Shown here: positions 40,894-55,800 of the stretch, one piece after another
How positions within the stretch are numbered: position 1 is the first letter of the stretch
Layout: every line of letters begins with the position of its first letter
Assembly (NCBI GenBank): GCA_024867545.1
Contig: JANFNE010000022.1
Location: 434,001-498,000 of the forward strand
Source: Phytopythium helicoides
Lineage: Eukaryota > Oomycota > Peronosporomycetes > Pythiales > Pythiaceae
Reading direction: 5' to 3'
Length of the DNA: 64,000 nucleotides
Program-made: the position numbers and the translations under genes
Notes under the pieces: model-generated
What the model was told of the DNA's origin: nothing
The model's database searches: none
Seen by the model: the letters and a program-made list of their open reading frames with translations, nothing else

Positions 40894-43800
40894 ACTCGTC
40901 ACCCAAGGACCTCCATTTGGAGAACTCCAAGTGAGCGCGCGCGATGCGTCCGCGCGCGCAGATTGTAGTGGCATGTCTAGAGGGGTGGAAGCGACCACGT
41001 CCGACCATGTCATGTTGGACTCGTCACCCAAGGACCTCCATTTGGAGAACTCCAAGTGAGCGCGCGCGATGCGTCCGCGCGCGCAGATTGTAGTGGCATG
41101 TCTAGAGGTGTGGAAGCGACCACGTCCGACCATGTCATGTTGGACTCGTCACCCAAGGACCTCCATTTGGAGAACTCCAAGTGAGCGCGCGCGATGCGTC
41201 CGCGCGCGCAGATTGTAGTGGCATGTCTAGAGGTGTGGAAGCGACCACGTCCGACCATGTCATGTTGGACTCGTCACCCAAGGACCTCCATTTGGAGAAC
41301 TCCAAGTGAGCGCGCGCGATGCGTCCGCGCGCGCAGATTGTAGTGGCATGTCTAGAGGTGTGGAAGCGACCACGTCCGACCATGTCATGTTGGACTCGTC
41401 ACCCAAGGACCTCCATTTGGAGAACTCCAAGTGAGCGCGCGCGATGCGTCCGCGCGCGCAGATTGTAGTGGCATGTCTAGAGGTGTGGAAGCGACCACGT
41501 CCGACCATGTCATGTTGGACTCGTCACCCAAGGACCTCCATTTGGAGAACTCCAAGTGAGCGCGCGCGATGCGTCCGCGCGCGCAGATTGTAGTGGCATG
41601 TCTAGAGGTGTGGAAGCGACCACGTCCGACCATGTCATGTTGGACTCGTCACCCAAGGACCTCCATTTGGAGAACTCCAAGTGAGCGCGCGCGATGCGTC
41701 CGCGCGCGCAGATTGTAGTGGCATGTCTAGAGGTGTGGAAGCGACCACGTCCGACCATGTCATGTTGGACTCGTCACCCAAGGACCTCCATTTGGAGAAC
41801 TCCAAGTGAGCGCGCGCGATGCGTCCGCGCGCGCAGATTGTAGTGGCATGTCTAGAGGTGTGGAAGCGACCACGTCCGACCATGTCATGTTGGACTCGTC
41901 ACCCAAGGACCTCCATTTGGAGAACTCCAAGTGAGCGCGCGCGATGCGTCCGCGCGCGCAGATTGTAGTGGCATGTCTAGAGGTGTGGAAGCGACCACGT
42001 CCGACCATGTCATGTTGGACTCGTCACCCAAGGACCTCCATTTGGAGAACTCCAAGTGAGCGCGCGCGATGCGTCCGCGCGCGCAGATTGTAGTGGCATG
42101 TCTAGAGGTGTGGAAGCGACCACGTCCGACCATGTCATGTTGGACTCGTCACCCAAGGACCTCCATTTGGAGAACTCCAAGTGAGCGCGCGCGATGCGTC
42201 CGCGCGCGCAGATTGTAGTGGCATGTCTAGAGGTGTGGAAGCGACCACGTCCGACCATGTCATGTTGGACTCGTCACCCAAGGACCTCCATTTGGAGAAC
42301 TCCAAGTGAGCGCGCGCGATGCGTCCGCGCGCGCAGATTGTAGTGGCATGTCTAGAGGTGTGGAAGCGACCACGTCCGACCATGTCATGTTGGACTCGTC
42401 ACCCAAGGACCTCCATTTGGAGAACTCCAAGTGAGCGCGCGCGATGCGTCCGCGCGCGCAGATTGTAGTGGCATGTCTAGAGGTGTGGAAGCGACCACGT
42501 CCGACCATGTCATGTTGGACTCGTCACCCAAGGACCTCCATTTGGAGAACTCCAAGTGAGCGCGCGCGATGCGTCCGCGCGCGCAGATTGTAGTGGCATG
42601 TCTAGAGGTGTGGAAGCGACCACGTCCGACCATGTCATGTTGGACTCGTCACCCAAGGACCTCCATTTGGAGAACTCCAAGTGAGCGCGCGCGATGCGTC
42701 CGCGCGCGCAGATTGTAGTGGCATGTCTAGAGGTGTGGAAGCGACCACGTCCGACCATGTCATGTTGGACTCGTCACCCAAGGACCTCCATTTGGAGAAC
42801 TCCAAGTGAGCGCGCGCGATGCGTCCGCGCGCGCAGATTGTAGTGGCATGTCTAGAGGTGTGGAAGCGACCACGTCCGACCATGTCATGTTGGACTCGTC
42901 ACCCAAGGACCTCCATTTGGAGAACTCCAAGTGAGCGCGCGCGATGCGTCCGCGCGCGCAGATTGTAGTGGCATGTCTAGAGGTGTGGAAGCGACCACGT
43001 CCGACCATGTCATGTTGGACTCGTCACCCAAGGACCTCCATTTGGAGAACTCCAAGTGAGCGCGCGCGATGCGTCCGCGCGCGCAGATTGTAGTGGCATG
43101 TCTAGAGGTGTGGAAGCGACCACGTCCGACCATGTCATGTTGGACTCGTCACCCAAGGACCTCCATTTGGAGAACTCCAAGTGAGCGCGCGCGATGCGTC
43201 CGCGCGCGCAGATTGTAGTGGCATGTCTAGAGGTGTGGAAGCGACCACGTCCGACCATGTCATGTTGGACTCGTCACCCAAGGACCTCCATTTGGAGAAC
43301 TCCAAGTGAGCGCGCGCGATGCGTCCGCGCGCAGATTGTAGTGGCATGTCTAGAGGTGTGGAAGCGACCACGTCCGACCATGTCATGTTGGACTCGTCAC
43401 CCAAGGACCTCCATTTGGAGAACTCCAAGTGAGCGCGCGCGATGCGTCCGCGCGCAGATTGTAGTGGCATGTCTAGAGGTGTGGAAGCGACCACGTCCGA
43501 CCATGTCATGTTGGACTCGTCACCCAAGGACCTCCATTTGGAGAACTCCAAGTGAGCGCGCGCGATGCGTCCGCGCGCAGATTGTAGTGGCATGTCTAGA
43601 GGTGTGGAAGCGACCACGTCCGACCATGTCATGTTGGACTCGTCACCCAAGGACCTCCATTTGGAGAACTCCAAGTGAGCGCGCGCGATGCGTCCGCGCG
43701 CAGATTGTAGTGGCATGTCTAGAGGTGTGGAAGCGACCACGTCCGACCATGTCATGTTGGACTCGTCACCCAAGGACCTCCATTTGGAGAACTCCAAGTG

Positions 43801-46800
43801 AGCGCGCGCGATGCGTCCGCGCGCGCAGATTGTAGTGGCATGTCTAGAGGTGTGGAAGCGACCACGTCCGACCATGTCATGTTGGACTCGTCACCCAAGG
43901 ACCTCCATTTGGAGAACTCCAAGTGAGCGCGCGCGATGCGTCCGCGCGCAGATTGTAGTGGCATGTCTAGAGGTGTGGAAGCGACCACGTCCGACCATGT
44001 CATGTTGGACTCGTCACCCAAGGACCTCCATTTGGAGAACTCCAAGTGAGCGCGCGCGATGCGTCCGCGCGCGCAGATTGTAGTGGCATGTCTAGAGGTG
44101 TGGAAGCGACCACGTCCGACCATGTCATGTTGGACTCGTCACCCAAGGACCTCCATTTGGAGAACTCCAAGTGAGCGCGCGCGATGCGTCCGCGCGCAGA
44201 TTGTAGTGGCATGTCTAGAGGTGTGGAAGCGACCACGTCCGACCATGTCATGTTGGACTCGTCACCCAAGGACCTCCATTTGGAGAACTCCAAGTGAGCG
44301 CGCGCGATGCGTCCGCGCGCAGATTGTAGTGGCATGTCTAGAGGTGTGGAAGCGACCACGTCCGACCATGTCATGTTGGACTCGTCACCCAAGGACCTCC
44401 ATTTGGAGAACTCCAAGTGAGCGCGCGCGATGCGTCCGCGCGCGCAGATTGTAGTGGCATGTCTAGAGGTGTGGAAGCGACCACGTCCGACCATGTCATG
44501 TTGGACTCGTCACCCAAGGACCTCCATTTGGAGAACTCCAAGTGAGCGCGCGCGATGCGTCCGCGCGCGCAGATTGTAGTGGCATGTCTAGAGGTGTGGA
44601 AGCGACCACGTCCGACCATGTCATGTTGGACTCGTCACCCAAGGACCTCCATTTGGAGAACTCCAAGTGAGCGCGCGCGATGCGTCCGCGCGCGCAGATT
44701 GTAGTGGCATGTCTAGAGGTGTGGAAGCGACCACGTCCGACCATGTCATGTTGGACTCGTCACCCAAGGACCTCCATTTGGAGAACTCCAAGTGAGCGCG
44801 CGCGATGCGTCCGCGCGCGCAGATTGTAGTGGCATGTCTAGAGGTGTGGAAGCGACCACGTCCGACCATGTCATGTTGGACTCGTCACCCAAGGACCTCC
44901 ATTTGGAGAACTCCAAGTGAGCGCGCGCGATGCGTCCGCGCGCGCAGATTGTAGTGGCATGTCTAGAGGTGTGGAAGCGACCACGTCCGACCATGTCATG
45001 TTGGACTCGTCACCCAAGGACCTCCATTTGGAGAACTCCAAGTGAGCGCGCGCGATGCGTCCGCGCGCGCAGATTGTAGTGGCATGTCTAGAGGTGTGGA
45101 AGCGACCACGTCCGACCATGTCATGTTGGACTCGTCACCCAAGGACCTCCATTTGGAGAACTCCAAGTGAGCGCGCGCGATGCGTCCGCGCGCGCAGATT
45201 GTAGTGGCATGTCTAGAGGTGTGGAAGCGACCACGTCCGACCATGTCATGTTGGACTCGTCACCCAAGGACCTCCATTTGGAGAACTCCAAGTGAGCGCG
45301 CGCGATGCGTCCGCGCGCAGATTGTAGTGGCATGTCTAGAGGTGTGGAAGCGACCACGTCCGACCATGTCATGTTGGACTCGTCACCCAAGGACCTCCAT
45401 TTGGAGAACTCCAAGTGAGCGCGCGCGATGCGTCCGCGCGCGCAGATTGTAGTGGCATGTCTAGAGGTGTGGAAGCGACCACGTCCGACCATGTCATGTT
45501 GGACTCGTCACCCAAGGACCTCCATTTGGAGAACTCCAAGTGAGCGCGCGCGATGCGTCCGCGCGCGCAGATTGTAGTGGCATGTCTAGAGGTGTGGAAG
45601 CGACCACGTCCGACCATGTCATGTTGGACTCGTCACCCAAGGACCTCCATTTGGAGAACTCCAAGTGAGCGCGCGCGATGCGTCCGCGCGCGCAGATTGT
45701 AGTGGCATGTCTAGAGGTGTGGAAGCGACCACGTCCGACCATGTCATGTTGGACTCGTCACCCAAGGACCTCCATTTGGAGAACTCCAAGTGAGCGCGCG
45801 CGATGCGTCCGCGCGCGCAGATTGTAGTGGCATGTCTAGAGGTGTGGAAGCGACCACGTCCGACCATGTCATGTTGGACTCGTCACCCAAGGACCTCCAT
45901 TTGGAGAACTCCAAGTGAGCGCGCGCGATGCGTCCGCGCGCGCAGATTGTAGTGGCATGTCTAGAGGTGTGGAAGCGACCACGTCCGACCATGTCATGTT
46001 GGACTCGTCACCCAAGGACCTCCATTTGGAGAACTCCAAGTGAGCGCGCGCGATGCGTCCGCGCGCGCAGATTGTAGTGGCATGTCTAGAGGTGTGGAAG
46101 CGACCACGTCCGACCATGTCATGTTGGACTCGTCACCCAAGGACCTCCATTTGGAGAACTCCAAGTGAGCGCGCGCGATGCGTCCGCGCGCGCAGATTGT
46201 AGTGGCATGTCTAGAGGTGTGGAAGCGACCACGTCCGACCATGTCATGTTGGACTCGTCACCCAAGGACCTCCATTTGGAGAACTCCAAGTGAGCGCGCG
46301 CGATGCGTCCGCGCGCGCAGATTGTAGTGGCATGTCTAGAGGTGTGGAAGCGACCACGTCCGACCATGTCATGTTGGACTCGTCACCCAAGGACCTCCAT
46401 TTGGAGAACTCCAAGTGAGCGCGCGCGATGCGTCCGCGCGCGCAGATTGTAGTGGCATGTCTAGAGGGGTGGAAGCGACCACGTCCGACCATGTCATGTT
46501 GGACTCGTCACCCAAGGACCTCCATTTGGAGAACTCCAAGTGAGCGCGCGCGATGCGTCCGCGCGCGCAGATTGTAGTGGCATGTCTAGAGGTGTGGAAG
46601 CGACCACGTCCGACCATGTCATGTTGGACTCGTCACCCAAGGACCTCCATTTGGAGAACTCCAAGTGAGCGCGCGCGATGCGTCCGCGCGCAGATTGTAG
46701 TGGCATGTCTAGAGGTGTGGAAGCGACCACGTCCGACCATGTCATGTTGGACTCGTCACCCAAGGACCTCCATTTGGAGAACTCCAAGTGAGCGCGCGCG

Positions 46801-49800
46801 ATGCGTCCGCGCGCGCAGATTGTAGTGGCATGTCTAGAGGTGTGGAAGCGACCACGTCCGACCATGTCATGTTGGATTCGTCACCCAAGGACCTCCATTT
46901 GGAGAACTCCAAGTGAGCGCGCGCGATGCGTCCGCGCGCGCAGATTGTAGTGGCATGTCTAGAGGTGTGGAAGCGACCACGTCCGACCATGTCATGTTGG
47001 ACTCGTCACCCAAGGACCTCCATTTGGAGAACTCCAAGTGAGCGCGCGCGATGCGTCCGCGCGCGCAGATTGTAGTGGCATGTCTAGAGGTGTGGAAGCG
47101 ACCACGTCCGACCATGTCATGTTGGACTCGTCACCCAAGGACCTCCATTTGGAGAACTCCAAGTGAGCGCGCGCGATGCGTCCGCGCGCGCAGATTGTAG
47201 TGGCATGTCTAGAGGTGTGGAAGCGACCACGTCCGACCATGTCATGTTGGACTCGTCACCCAAGGACCTCCATTTGGAGAACTCCAAGTGAGCGCGCGCG
47301 ATGCGTCCGCGCGCGCAGATTGTAGTGGCATGTCTAGAGGTGTGGAAGCGACCACGTCCGACCATGTCATGTTGGACTCGTCACCCAAGGACCTCCATTT
47401 GGAGAACTCCAAGTGAGCGCGCGCGATGCGTCCGCGCGCGCAGATTGTAGTGGCATGTCTAGAGGTGTGGAAGCGACCACGTCCGACCATGTCATGTTGG
47501 ACTCGTCACCCAAGGACCTCCATTTGGAGAACTCCAAGTGAGCGCGCGCGATGCGTCCGCGCGCGCAGATTGTAGTGGCATGTCTAGAGGTGTGGAAGCG
47601 ACCACGTCCGACCATGTCATGTTGGACTCGTCACCCAAGGACCTCCATTTGGAGAACTCCAAGTGAGCGCGCGCGATGCGTCCGCGCGCAGATTGTAGTG
47701 GCATGTCTAGAGGTGTGGAAGCGACCACGTCCGACCATGTCATGTTGGACTCGTCACCCAAGGACCTCCATTTGGAGAACTCCAAGTGAGCGCGCGCGAT
47801 GCGTCCGCGCGCGCAGATTGTAGTGGCATGTCTAGAGGTGTGGAAGCGACCACGTCCGACCATGTCATGTTGGACTCGTCACCCAAGGACCTCCATTTGG
47901 AGAACTCCAAGTGAGCGCGCGCGATGCGTCCGCGCGCAGATTGTAGTGGCATGTCTAGAGGTGTGGAAGCGACCACGTCCGACCATGTCATGTTGGACTC
48001 GTCACCCAAGGACCTCCATTTGGAGAACTCCAAGTGAGCGCGCGCGATGCGTCCGCGCGCGCAGATTGTAGTGGCATGTCTAGAGGTGTGGAAGCGACCA
48101 CGTCCGACCATGTCATGTTGGACTCGTCACCCAAGGACCTCCATTTGGAGAACTCCAAGTGAGCGCGCGCGATGCGTCCGCGCGCGCAGATTGTAGTGGC
48201 ATGTCTAGAGGTGTGGAAGCGACCACGTCCGACCATGTCATGTTGGACTCGTCACCCAAGGACCTCCATTTGGAGAACTCCAAGTGAGCGCGCGCGATGC
48301 GTCCGCGCGCGCAGATTGTAGTGGCATGTCTAGAGGTGTGGAAGCGACCACGTCCGACCATGTCATGTTGGACTCGTCACCCAAGGACCTCCATTTGGAG
48401 AACTCCAAGTGAGCGCGCGCGATGCGTCCGCGCGCGCAGATTGTAGTGGCATGTCTAGAGGTGTGGAAGCGACCACGTCCGACCATGTCATGTTGGACTC
48501 GTCACCCAAGGACCTCCATTTGGAGAACTCCAAGTGAGCGCGCGCGATGCGTCCGCGCGCGCAGATTGTAGTGGCATGTCTAGAGGTGTGGAAGCGACCA
48601 CGTCCGACCATGTCATGTTGGACTCGTCACCCAAGGACCTCCATTTGGAGAACTCCAAGTGAGCGCGCGCGATGCGTCCGCGCGCGCAGATTGTAGTGGC
48701 ATGTCTAGAGGTGTGGAAGCGACCACGTCCGACCATGTCATGTTGGACTCGTCACCCAAGGACCTCCATTTGGAGAACTCCAAGTGAGCGCGCGCGATGC
48801 GTCCGCGCGCGCAGATTGTAGTGGCATGTCTAGAGGTGTGGAAGCGACCACGTCCGACCATGTCATGTTGGACTCGTCACCCAAGGACCTCCATTTGGAG
48901 AACTCCAAGTGAGCGCGCGCGATGCGTCCGCGCGCAGATTGTAGTGGCATGTCTAGAGGTGTGGAAGCGACCACGTCCGACCATGTCATGTTGGACTCGT
49001 CACCCAAGGACCTCCATTTGGAGAACTCCAAGTGAGCGCGCGCGATGCGTCCGCGCGCGCAGATTGTAGTGGCATGTCTAGAGGTGTGGAAGCGACCACG
49101 TCCGACCATGTCATGTTGGACTCGTCACCCAAGGACCTCCATTTGGAGAACTCCAAGTGAGCGCGCGCGATGCGTCCGCGCGCGCAGATTGTAGTGGCAT
49201 GTCTAGAGGTGTGGAAGCGACCACGTCCGACCATGTCATGTTGGACTCGTCACCCAAGGACCTCCATTTGGAGAACTCCAAGTGAGCGCGCGCGATGCGT
49301 CCGCGCGCGCAGATTGTAGTGGCATGTCTAGAGGTGTGGAAGCGACCACGTCCGACCATGTCATGTTGGACTCGTCACCCAAGGACCTCCATTTGGAGAA
49401 CTCCAAGTGAGCGCGCGCGATGCGTCCGCGCGCGCAGATTGTAGTGGCATGTCTAGAGGTGTGGAAGCGACCACGTCCGACCATGTCATGTTGGACTCGT
49501 CACCCAAGGACCTCCATTTGGAGAACTCCAAGTGAGCGCGCGCGATGCGTCCGCGCGCGCAGATTGTAGTGGCATGTCTAGAGGTGTGGAAGCGACCACG
49601 TCCGACCATGTCATGTTGGACTCGTCACCCAAGGACCTCCATTTGGAGAACTCCAAGTGAGCGCGCGCGATGCGTCCGCGCGCGCAGATTGTAGTGGCAT
49701 GTCTAGAGGTGTGGAAGCGACCACGTCCGACCATGTCATGTTGGACTCGTCACCCAAGGACCTCCATTTGGAGAACTCCAAGTGAGCGCGCGCGATGCGT

Positions 49801-52800
49801 CCGCGCGCGCAGATTGTAGTGGCATGTCTAGAGGTGTGGAAGCGACCACGTCCGACCATGTCATGTTGGACTCGTCACCCAAGGACCTCCATTTGGAGAA
49901 CTCCAAGTGAGCGCGCGCGATGCGTCCGCGCGCAGATTGTAGTGGCATGTCTAGAGGTGTGGAAGCGACCACGTCCGACCATGTCATGTTGGACTCGTCA
50001 CCCAAGGACCTCCATTTGGAGAACTCCAAGTGAGCGCGCGCGATGCGTCCGCGCGCGCAGATTGTAGTGGCATGTCTAGAGGGGTGGAAGCGACCACGTC
50101 CGACCATGTCATGTTGGACTCGTCACCCAAGGACCTCCATTTGGAGAACTCCAAGTGAGCGCGCGCGATGCGTCCGCGCGCGCAGATTGTAGTGGCATGT
50201 CTAGAGGTGTGGAAGCGACCACGTCCGACCATGTCATGTTGGACTCGTCACCCAAGGACCTCCATTTGGAGAACTCCAAGTGAGCGCGCGCGATGCGTCC
50301 GCGCGCAGATTGTAGTGGCATGTCTAGAGGTGTGGAAGCGACCACGTCCGACCATGTCATGTTGGACTCGTCACCCAAGGACCTCCATTTGGAGAACTCC
50401 AAGTGAGCGCGCGCGATGCGTCCGCGCGCGCAGATTGTAGTGGCATGTCTAGAGGTGTGGAAGCGACCACGTCCGACCATGTCATGTTGGACTCGTCACC
50501 CAAGGACCTCCATTTGGAGAACTCCAAGTGAGCGCGCGCGATGCGTCCGCGCGCAGATTGTAGTGGCATGTCTAGAGGTGTGGAAGCGACCACGTCCGAC
50601 CATGTCATGTTGGACTCGTCACCCAAGGACCTCCATTTGGAGAACTCCAAGTGAGCGCGCGCGATGCGTCCGCGCGCAGATTGTAGTGGCATGTCTAGAG
50701 GTGTGGAAGCGACCACGTCCGACCATGTCATGTTGGACTCGTCACCCAAGGACCTCCATTTGGAGAACTCCAAGTGAGCGCGCGCGATGCGTCCGCGCGC
50801 GCAGATTGTAGTGGCATGTCTAGAGGTGTGGAAGCGACCACGTCCGACCATGTCATGTTGGACTCGTCACCCAAGGACCTCCATTTGGAGAACTCCAAGT
50901 GAGCGCGCGCGATGCGTCCGCGCGCGCAGATTGTAGTGGCATGTCTAGAGGTGTGGAAGCGACCACGTCCGACCATGTCATGTTGGACTCGTCACCCAAG
51001 GACCTCCATTTGGAGAACTCCAAGTGAGCGCGCGCGATGCGTCCGCGCGCGCAGATTGTAGTGGCATGTCTAGAGGTGTGGAAGCGACCACGTCCGACCA
51101 TGTCATGTTGGACTCGTCACCCAAGGACCTCCATTTGGAGAACTCCAAGTGAGCGCGCGCGATGCGTCCGCGCGCGCAGATTGTAGTGGCATGTCTAGAG
51201 GTGTGGAAGCGACCACGTCCGACCATGTCATGTTGGACTCGTCACCCAAGGACCTCCATTTGGAGAACTCCAAGTGAGCGCGCGCGATGCGTCCGCGCGC
51301 AGATTGTAGTGGCATGTCTAGAGGTGTGGAAGCGACCACGTCCGACCATGTCATGTTGGACTCGTCACCCAAGGACCTCCATTTGGAGAACTCCAAGTGA
51401 GCGCGCGCGATGCGTCCGCGCGCGCAGATTGTAGTGGCATGTCTAGAGGTGTGGAAGCGACCACGTCCGACCATGTCATGTTGGACTCGTCACCCAAGGA
51501 CCTCCATTTGGAGAACTCCAAGTGAGCGCGCGCGATGCGTCCGCGCGCGCAGATTGTAGTGGCATGTCTAGAGGTGTGGAAGCGACCACGTCCGACCATG
51601 TCATGTTGGACTCGTCACCCAAGGACCTCCATTTGGAGAACTCCAAGTGAGCGCGCGCGATGCGTCCGCGCGCAGATTGTAGTGGCATGTCTAGAGGTGT
51701 GGAAGCGACCACGTCCGACCATGTCATGTTGGACTCGTCACCCAAGGACCTCCATTTGGAGAACTCCAAGTGAGCGCGCGCGATGCGTCCGCGCGCAGAT
51801 TGTAGTGGCATGTCTAGAGGTGTGGAAGCGACCACGTCCGACCATGTCATGTTGGACTCGTCACCCAAGGACCTCCATTTGGAGAACTCCAAGTGAGCGC
51901 GCGCGATGCGTCCGCGCGCGCAGATTGTAGTGGCATGTCTAGAGGTGTGGAAGCGACCACGTCCGACCATGTCATGTTGGACTCGTCACCCAAGGACCTC
52001 CATTTGGAGAACTCCAAGTGAGCGCGCGCGATGCGTCCGCGCGCGCAGATTGTAGTGGCATGTCTAGAGGTGTGGAAGCGACCACGTCCGACCATGTCAT
52101 GTTGGACTCGTCACCCAAGGACCTCCATTTGGAGAACTCCAAGTGAGCGCGCGCGATGCGTCCGCGCGCGCAGATTGTAGTGGCATGTCTAGAGGTGTGG
52201 AAGCGACCACGTCCGACCATGTCATGTTGGACTCGTCACCCAAGGACCTCCATTTGGAGAACTCCAAGTGAGCGCGCGCGATGCGTCCGCGCGCAGATTG
52301 TAGTGGCATGTCTAGAGGTGTGGAAGCGACCACGTCCGACCATGTCATGTTGGACTCGTCACCCAAGGACCTCCATTTGGAGAACTCCAAGTGAGCGCGC
52401 GCGATGCGTCCGCGCGCGCAGATTGTAGTGGCATGTCTAGAGGTGTGGAAGCGACCACGTCCGACCATGTCATGTTGGACTCGTCACCCAAGGACCTCCA
52501 TTTGGAGAACTCCAAGTGAGCGCGCGCGATGCGTCCGCGCGCGCAGATTGTAGTGGCATGTCTAGAGGTGTGGAAGCGACCACGTCCGACCATGTCATGT
52601 TGGACTCGTCACCCAAGGACCTCCATTTGGAGAACTCCAAGTGAGCGCGCGCGATGCGTCCGCGCGCGCAGATTGTAGTGGCATGTCTAGAGGTGTGGAA
52701 GCGACCACGTCCGACCATGTCATGTTGGACTCGTCACCCAAGGACCTCCATTTGGAGAACTCCAAGTGAGCGCGCGCGATGCGTCCGCGCGCGCAGATTG

Positions 52801-55800
52801 TAGTGGCATGTCTAGAGGTGTGGAAGCGACCACGTCCGACCATGTCATGTTGGACTCGTCACCCAAGGACCTCCATTTGGAGAACTCCAAGTGAGCGCGC
52901 GCGATGCGTCCGCGCGCGCAGATTGTAGTGGCATGTCTAGAGGTGTGGAAGCGACCACGTCCGACCATGTCATGTTGGACTCGTCACCCAAGGACCTCCA
53001 TTTGGAGAACTCCAAGTGAGCGCGCGCGATGCGTCCGCGCGCGCAGATTGTAGTGGCATGTCTAGAGGTGTGGAAGCGACCACGTCCGACCATGTCATGT
53101 TGGACTCGTCACCCAAGGACCTCCATTTGGAGAACTCCAAGTGAGCGCGCGCGATGCGTCCGCGCGCGCAGATTGTAGTGGCATGTCTAGAGGTGTGGAA
53201 GCGACCACGTCCGACCATGTCATGTTGGACTCGTCACCCAAGGACCTCCATTTGGAGAACTCCAAGTGAGCGCGCGCGATGCGTCCGCGCGCGCAGATTG
53301 TAGTGGCATGTCTAGAGGTGTGGAAGCGACCACGTCCGACCATGTCATGTTGGACTCGTCACCCAAGGACCTCCATTTGGAGAACTCCAAGTGAGCGCGC
53401 GCGATGCGTCCGCGCGCGCAGATTGTAGTGGCATGTCTAGAGGTGTGGAAGCGACCACGTCCGACCATGTCATGTTGGACTCGTCACCCAAGGACCTCCA
53501 TTTGGAGAACTCCAAGTGAGCGCGCGCGATGCGTCCGCGCGCGCAGATTGTAGTGGCATGTCTAGAGGTGTGGAAGCGACCACGTCCGACCATGTCATGT
53601 TGGACTCGTCACCCAAGGACCTCCATTTGGAGAACTCCAAGTGAGCGCGCGCGATGCGTCCGCGCGCGCAGATTGTAGTGGCATGTCTAGAGGTGTGGAA
53701 GCGACCACGTCCGACCATGTCATGTTGGACTCGTCACCCAAGGACCTCCATTTGGAGAACTCCAAGTGAGCGCGCGCGATGCGTCCGCGCGCAGATTGTA
53801 GTGGCATGTCTAGAGGTGTGGAAGCGACCACGTCCGACCATGTCATGTTGGACTCGTCACCCAAGGACCTCCATTTGGAGAACTCCAAGTGAGCGCGCGC
53901 GATGCGTCCGCGCGCGCAGATTGTAGTGGCATGTCTAGAGGTGTGGAAGCGACCACGTCCGACCATGTCATGTTGGACTCGTCACCCAAGGACCTCCATT
54001 TGGAGAACTCCAAGTGAGCGCGCGCGATGCGTCCGCGCGCGCAGATTGTAGTGGCATGTCTAGAGGTGTGGAAGCGACCACGTCCGACCATGTCATGTTG
54101 GACTCGTCACCCAAGGACCTCCATTTGGAGAACTCCAAGTGAGCGCGCGCGATGCGTCCGCGCGCAGATTGTAGTGGCATGTCTAGAGGTGTGGAAGCGA
54201 CCACGTCCGACCATGTCATGTTGGACTCGTCACCCAAGGACCTCCATTTGGAGAACTCCAAGTGAGCGCGCGCGATGCGTCCGCGCGCAGATTGTAGTGG
54301 CATGTCTAGAGGTGTGGAAGCGACCACGTCCGACCATGTCATGTTGGACTCGTCACCCAAGGACCTCCATTTGGAGAACTCCAAGTGAGCGCGCGCGATG
54401 CGTCCGCGCGCGCAGATTGTAGTGGCATGTCTAGAGGTGTGGAAGCGACCACGTCCGACCATGTCATGTTGGACTCGTCACCCAAGGACCTCCATTTGGA
54501 GAACTCCAAGTGAGCGCGCGCGATGCGTCCGCGCGCGCAGATTGTAGTGGCATGTCTAGAGGTGTGGAAGCGACCACGTCCGACCATGTCATGTTGGACT
54601 CGTCACCCAAGGACCTCCATTTGGAGAACTCCAAGTGAGCGCGCGCGATGCGTCCGCGCGCAGATTGTAGTGGCATGTCTAGAGGTGTGGAAGCGACCAC
54701 GTCCGACCATGTCATGTTGGACTCGTCACCCAAGGACCTCCATTTGGAGAACTCCAAGTGAGCGCGCGCGATGCGTCCGCGCGCAGATTGTAGTGGCATG
54801 TCTAGAGGTGTGGAAGCGACCACGTCCGACCATGTCATGTTGGACTCGTCACCCAAGGACCTCCATTTGGAGAACTCCAAGTGAGCGCGCGCGATGCGTC
54901 CGCGCGCGCAGATTGTAGTGGCATGTCTAGAGGTGTGGAAGCGACCACGTCCGACCATGTCATGTTGGACTCGTCACCCAAGGACCTCCATTTGGAGAAC
55001 TCCAAGTGAGCGCGCGCGATGCGTCCGCGCGCGCAGATTGTAGTGGCATGTCTAGAGGTGTGGAAGCGACCACGTCCGACCATGTCATGTTGGACTCGTC
55101 ACCCAAGGACCTCCATTTGGAGAACTCCAAGTGAGCGCGCGCGATGCGTCCGCGCGCGCAGATTGTAGTGGCATGTCTAGAGGTGTGGAAGCGACCACGT
55201 CCGACCATGTCATGTTGGACTCGTCACCCAAGGACCTCCATTTGGAGAACTCCAAGTGAGCGCGCGCGATGCGTCCGCGCGCGCAGATTGTAGTGGCATG
55301 TCTAGAGGTGTGGAAGCGACCACGTCCGACCATGTCATGTTGGACTCGTCACCCAAGGACCTCCATTTGGAGAACTCCAAGTGAGCGCGCGCGATGCGTC
55401 CGCGCGCGCAGATTGTAGTGGCATGTCTAGAGGTGTGGAAGCGACCACGTCCGACCATGTCATGTTGGACTCGTCACCCAAGGACCTCCATTTGGAGAAC
55501 TCCAAGTGAGCGCGCGCGATGCGTCCGCGCGCGCAGATTGTAGTGGCATGTCTAGAGGTGTGGAAGCGACCACGTCCGACCATGTCATGTTGGACTCGTC
55601 ACCCAAGGACCTCCATTTGGAGAACTCCAAGTGAGCGCGCGCGATGCGTCCGCGCGCGCAGATTGTAGTGGCATGTCTAGAGGTGTGGAAGCGACCACGT
55701 CCGACCATGTCATGTTGGACTCGTCACCCAAGGACCTCCATTTGGAGAACTCCAAGTGAGCGCGCGCGATGCGTCCGCGCGCGCAGATTGTAGTGGCATG